Shown piece after piece: positions 61,331-64,000 of a stretch of DNA of 64,000 nt. Below the pieces are notes generated by a model. It ran no database searches, was not told the origin of the DNA, and was given only the letters and a program-made list of their open reading frames with translations. A program made the position numbers and the translations under genes. Within the stretch, counting starts at the first letter, position 1; each line of letters opens with the position of its first letter. Source of the DNA: Sisyra terminalis (lineage: Eukaryota; Arthropoda; Insecta; Neuroptera; Sisyridae); the NCBI GenBank assembly GCA_958496175.1, contig OY292275.1:48685701-48749700 (forward strand), written 5' to 3'.

Positions 61331-62010
61331 CAACAACATCAGCACGAGCGGTATCTGGGCCCGGCCTATGACCCGTCGAGGGATCTTTCGCCGAATTTGC
61401 CGGCGTGCGATGGCGCCTCGTCTATGGGGGATGTAGATCCGGGCAGTTTGTGCAGCAGTAGTAGTAGCGAGGGTAGTACGTGTAGCACCCCGAGCAATAA
61501 CAATAACAACAGTAACCTCAACAACAACAATCACAACCACCAGGCCTGTTCCAATCCGCAACAGTGCGGAATCAACCACACGACGACGTCGTCTTCGACG
61601 TCGACGACGTCTTGTCACAACACCAATTCACTATCGTCGTGCACTAATATTCCGCAACAATGCCACAACACAGCGTGCGCCCAGAGTTGTATAAGTCATC
61701 ACAATGCTGCCGCAAATCGGTGTCAGAGTTCGGCGTGTATAACGACGCTGAACGACGACCTGTGCCGCTTACAGGAACACCAAGTGCCGAAATTAGAACC
61801 GCCGAGTACTCCGCCCGCACTCGAGCACCAGGAAGTCGTCGTGTGTGCCGGCTGCGGTCAACGCATCTCCGATAGATTTTATCTTCAGGCTGTGGATCGA
61901 AGATGGCATGCTGCGTGCTTACAGTGCTGCCAATGTAGACATACCCTCGACGGGGAAATCACGTGTTTTTCCCGCGATGGAAACATCTACTGCAAAAAAG
62001 ACTATTACAG
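61331..62010 (+). CDS. ap: apterous, coding exon 2: N-terminal linker and LIM domain 1
   Basis: Internal exon of the LIM-homeodomain transcription factor Apterous. In insects this protein selects dorsal wing identity and acts in neurons and muscle, working in a complex with the LIM-binding cofactor Chip/LDB. The acceptor is TTGCAG after a T tract (about 61314..61321), and the donor GTAAGT starts at 62011. The exon is 680 nt, phase 0 in, and leaves AG of a split codon, consistent with Ser after DYY. Counting from exon 1, residues 23-27 are R-Y-L-G-P. Residues about 60-165 are a low-complexity S/N/T/H/C-rich linker. Residues 188-240 form a full LIM domain with ligands C188, C191, H209, C212, C215, C218, C237 and D240 (C-x2-C-x17-H-x2-C-x2-C-x2-C-x18-C-x2-D). 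LIM2 and the homeodomain must lie in later exons outside the window. The LIM1 sequence (DRFYLQAVDRRWHAACLQC, then SRDGNIYCKKDYY) is of the Apterous/Lhx2/9 class. Beetles carry two apterous paralogues; I cannot prove which one this is. Confidence 0.9.
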
Positions 62011-62172
62011 GTAAGTGATAATTTTCGTTTATATCATGATTATTGACTTTAATTGCCAAAAACAAGAATTTTGATTTTCATTTAGCTGCGAAAGTATTTG
62101 TAGGGCGATATTTTAATGATATTTTTCCATTTAAACTTTATCTGAGAAGAATATGAAATTAACGTGCTAGAG

Positions 62173-63091
62173 TAGGGGTGGACAACCGGTCGATTGCATG
62201 AGTTTTAAATAATTTTTTTTAGTGTCTGACCAAACTTTCGGTTTCGGCCTAGTTGCGGCGAAAAAAACGAGTTTCGGCTTAGTTTCAGTTTCGGTTGTCG
62301 TCAAGCCGAAACTACGATCAAAACCGAAACTGAATTCGTGAAATAAAAATGCTAAAAACTATTGTTTTTCACTTATTGTTTGATTCTTCAATTATGAATA
62401 CTGATAACAATTAGTTCATTAAAATTTTGTTTAATATTATCATTAATATGCTTTTTTCAGTTCGAAAGAAAACTGATCAAAGTTTAGAAGAAGTTGTTTT
62501 GTGTTAAAGATGTAAGGAAGACTTCCCGATGACTTCCCGATTTGTGTTCCCATATGTGATCAAAAGTAATTTTATTTTATAACTATTTTTTTATTTTATG
62601 TTAATGGTAACTAATATTATATAGAAATATTAGGTGCATTTATTTCAAATCCACCCCTTATTTCAGCACAAATATCTTATTTGAAATAATAAATTATATT
62701 ATGTTATGTTAATGATTAGCTCAAATATTAGGCACTAAATGATCAATGAATTCCTACAGAATTTAAAAGCAAAGACTGACTAATTATGATTAACTTTTTT
62801 TTCTACGAAAACATGACCTTTATAGGAAGGTTTCGGTCGGACACTAAATTTTTTAGGTAAAATTTAAATCACTTTTAATAGACAATGAAACTTGAATTTA
62901 AAATTAAACACGAATTCATTCTACAACGAATATTACTGTACGATTCCCAAGTAGTACTTCTAATACTTCTTTTTACTCATTTTCTCTAGAAATCTGTATT
63001 TGTTTTTAATCTAACCCATTTTTCAAACTCGATCGCGTATTAATAAGAAACATTATTGTCGATCATATCAGTATTAAGTTTGCCACCCCTG
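62173..63091. mobile_element. 919-bp non-autonomous hAT element in apterous intron 2
   Basis: Begins TAGGGGTGGACAACC and ends GTTTGCCACCCCTG, flanked by TGCTAGAG on both sides (62165..62172 and 63092..63099), a perfect 8-bp duplication. Subterminal inverted segments around 62218..62240 and 62830..62856 (TTTAGTGTCTGACC against GGTCGGACACTAAA) extend the symmetry. Repeated GTTTCGG/CCGAAAC words occur in the left arm (62239..62335), as expected of transposase-binding subterminal repeats. No coding capacity is seen. Confidence 0.85.
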
Positions 63092-63099
63092 TGCTAGAG

Positions 63100-63287
63100 C
63101 GTTGTTTTTTGATTTGGGGGTGCCTGCACTCCTGGAAGTGTGGGAGAAGGCCTTAACAATAATATAAATTATGAAATTTTCGATAGTAAATTTTGCAAAA
63201 AATGTATTTTTTTATTCTAAAGTGAAGGGACTTATTTTTAAAATTCAAAGGGGTATGGCTCACTTAAAAGGTTAAGAAGCACTGTAT
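63100..63287. mobile_element. truncated hAT-like fragment
   Basis: The end GGTTAAGAAGCACTG at about 63271..63285 resembles a hAT terminal inverted repeat (inverse CAGTGCTTCTTAACC), and the body has G-rich words (GGGGGTGCCTGCACTCC). The matching left end is not found, so it appears truncated, perhaps in connection with the neighbouring hAT insertion. Confidence 0.4.
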
Positions 63288-64000
63288 TAGAGTAATATAC
63301 TCTTGGATATAAGATACCCTTGTGCTTGGTGTCCGAATGCAACATTGATATTTTGCGAAGAGTTGGAGGAAAGAAATGGGTTTCCTCACCAATGAAGTGT
63401 CAATTCACATAAAAGACCGTGAATACAGAAAATCAACCGATTTCCTCGTCTGCTTTTTAAGTTTTCTTGAAGAAAAACCATTTCATCTCCATTAGCTATA
63501 TGATTTAGAAACCAAGGTGGTCAAGACCAAAAACAGTTCAACCCATTTATCAAATAGAAATAGTCTGTCATTTCCCTGGCATATCTTGATGGCTTAATAA
63601 TTCTTCGTTTATATTGACATTTTGACTTCCTTAAGAAGGCAACCAATTTATCAAAACTGAAATGTTATAATTGATTTTTTTATTAATATCAGTACTTATT
63701 TATTCACGACAATAGTATTTTAGCTTTAAAATTACAAAGTAGAGTATTTGTGTTATTATTAAAAATCCACCAGTCAAAAAATTGAAAAAGAGCGCTATCT
63801 CGAATTTTTATCTAGCGGAAGTATATAAATAAAACATTTTTCAAGCCTTTCTCTCTCCTTCTTGTTCGACTTTGTCCATTAAACATGTCAACTGTTATAT
63901 TTCAAAAAAAATTTAAAATAACAATAATTTGAATTTGAGGGAATAAATTTGCTTCGTTTATGTTTTTTGATATATATTTATAAATATTCATAGGTTGCAA

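Larger units (their letters stand above)
62011..64000 (+). other. ap: apterous intron 2 (5' part; runs off the window)
   Basis: Starts with a consensus donor GTAAGT after the last LIM1 codons. No acceptor or further LIM2 sequence (which should begin around F-F-G-x-R-R-C) appears before the window ends. Almost half of the visible part is a hAT element (62173..63091), followed by a truncated second hAT-like piece up to about 63286. The remainder, about 63290..64000, is AT-rich and I see nothing in it. Confidence 0.8.

Noticed and set aside
61298..61618. Arg-rich open frame on the - strand opposite apterous exon 2
   Set aside because: It is the antisense of the ACG/TCG/GTC-repeat linker; the poly-Arg start and V/T runs come from codon repeats on the + strand.

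Overview
This window is AT-rich eukaryotic DNA that reads as an insect genome, plausibly a beetle. The order is inferred only from the style of the one gene and the density of small DNA transposons. It holds one protein-coding gene I can support, the 5' part of apterous, which encodes a LIM-homeodomain transcription factor. It lies on the + strand. A tiny first coding exon (28545..28592, 16 codons) reads MGVYEERALQTHGMHW and ends at a GT donor in phase 0. The second coding exon (61331..62010) opens in phase 0 after a T-rich tract and AG. It encodes a Q/H start, a conserved R-Y-L-G-P block, a long low-complexity S/N/T/C/H linker and a complete first LIM domain. It ends in a strong GTAAGT donor inside the codon for the Ser that follows ...DYY. 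Intron 1 is therefore about 32.7 kb. The second LIM domain and the homeodomain lie beyond the window.

From 1 to about 28.2 kb is upstream noncoding DNA. It contains a tandemly duplicated ~450-bp repeat with a ~0.9-kb retroelement-like insert, a hAT-like element rich in TATCGAT motifs, a clean 290-bp hAT MITE, and a Penelope-like fragment with a hammerhead-like hairpin. It also contains a three-unit 189-bp tandem array broken by a TTAA-flanked element with an internal 51-bp perfect inverted repeat. Further right come a second TTAA-flanked element, an 857-bp hAT element and a 5'-truncated jockey-type LINE. GC-richer islands at 7.3, 18.6, 23.5 and 27.9 kb stand out from the background and are candidate regulatory DNA.

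Intron 1 (28593..61330) mixes GC-richer islands (about 37.8-38.3, 39.7-40.2, 44.1-44.4, 47.6-47.9, 53.8-54.2, 58.7-59.2 and 60.9-61.3 kb) with transposable elements. The elements include a 160-bp-arm palindrome, a compact TTA-flanked palindromic MITE, an element full of CAATGGG-type motifs, a TA-flanked MITE with ~58-bp inverted ends, and two copies of a foldback family with ends GGTATAAGC. Intron 2 begins at 62011 and carries an intact non-autonomous hAT element only ~160 bp after the exon.

I found no tRNA, rRNA, CRISPR array or second cellular gene. Most short open frames are chance frames in AT-rich DNA or translations of palindromes. All transposon calls rest on terminal repeats and target-site duplications read by eye, without database comparison.
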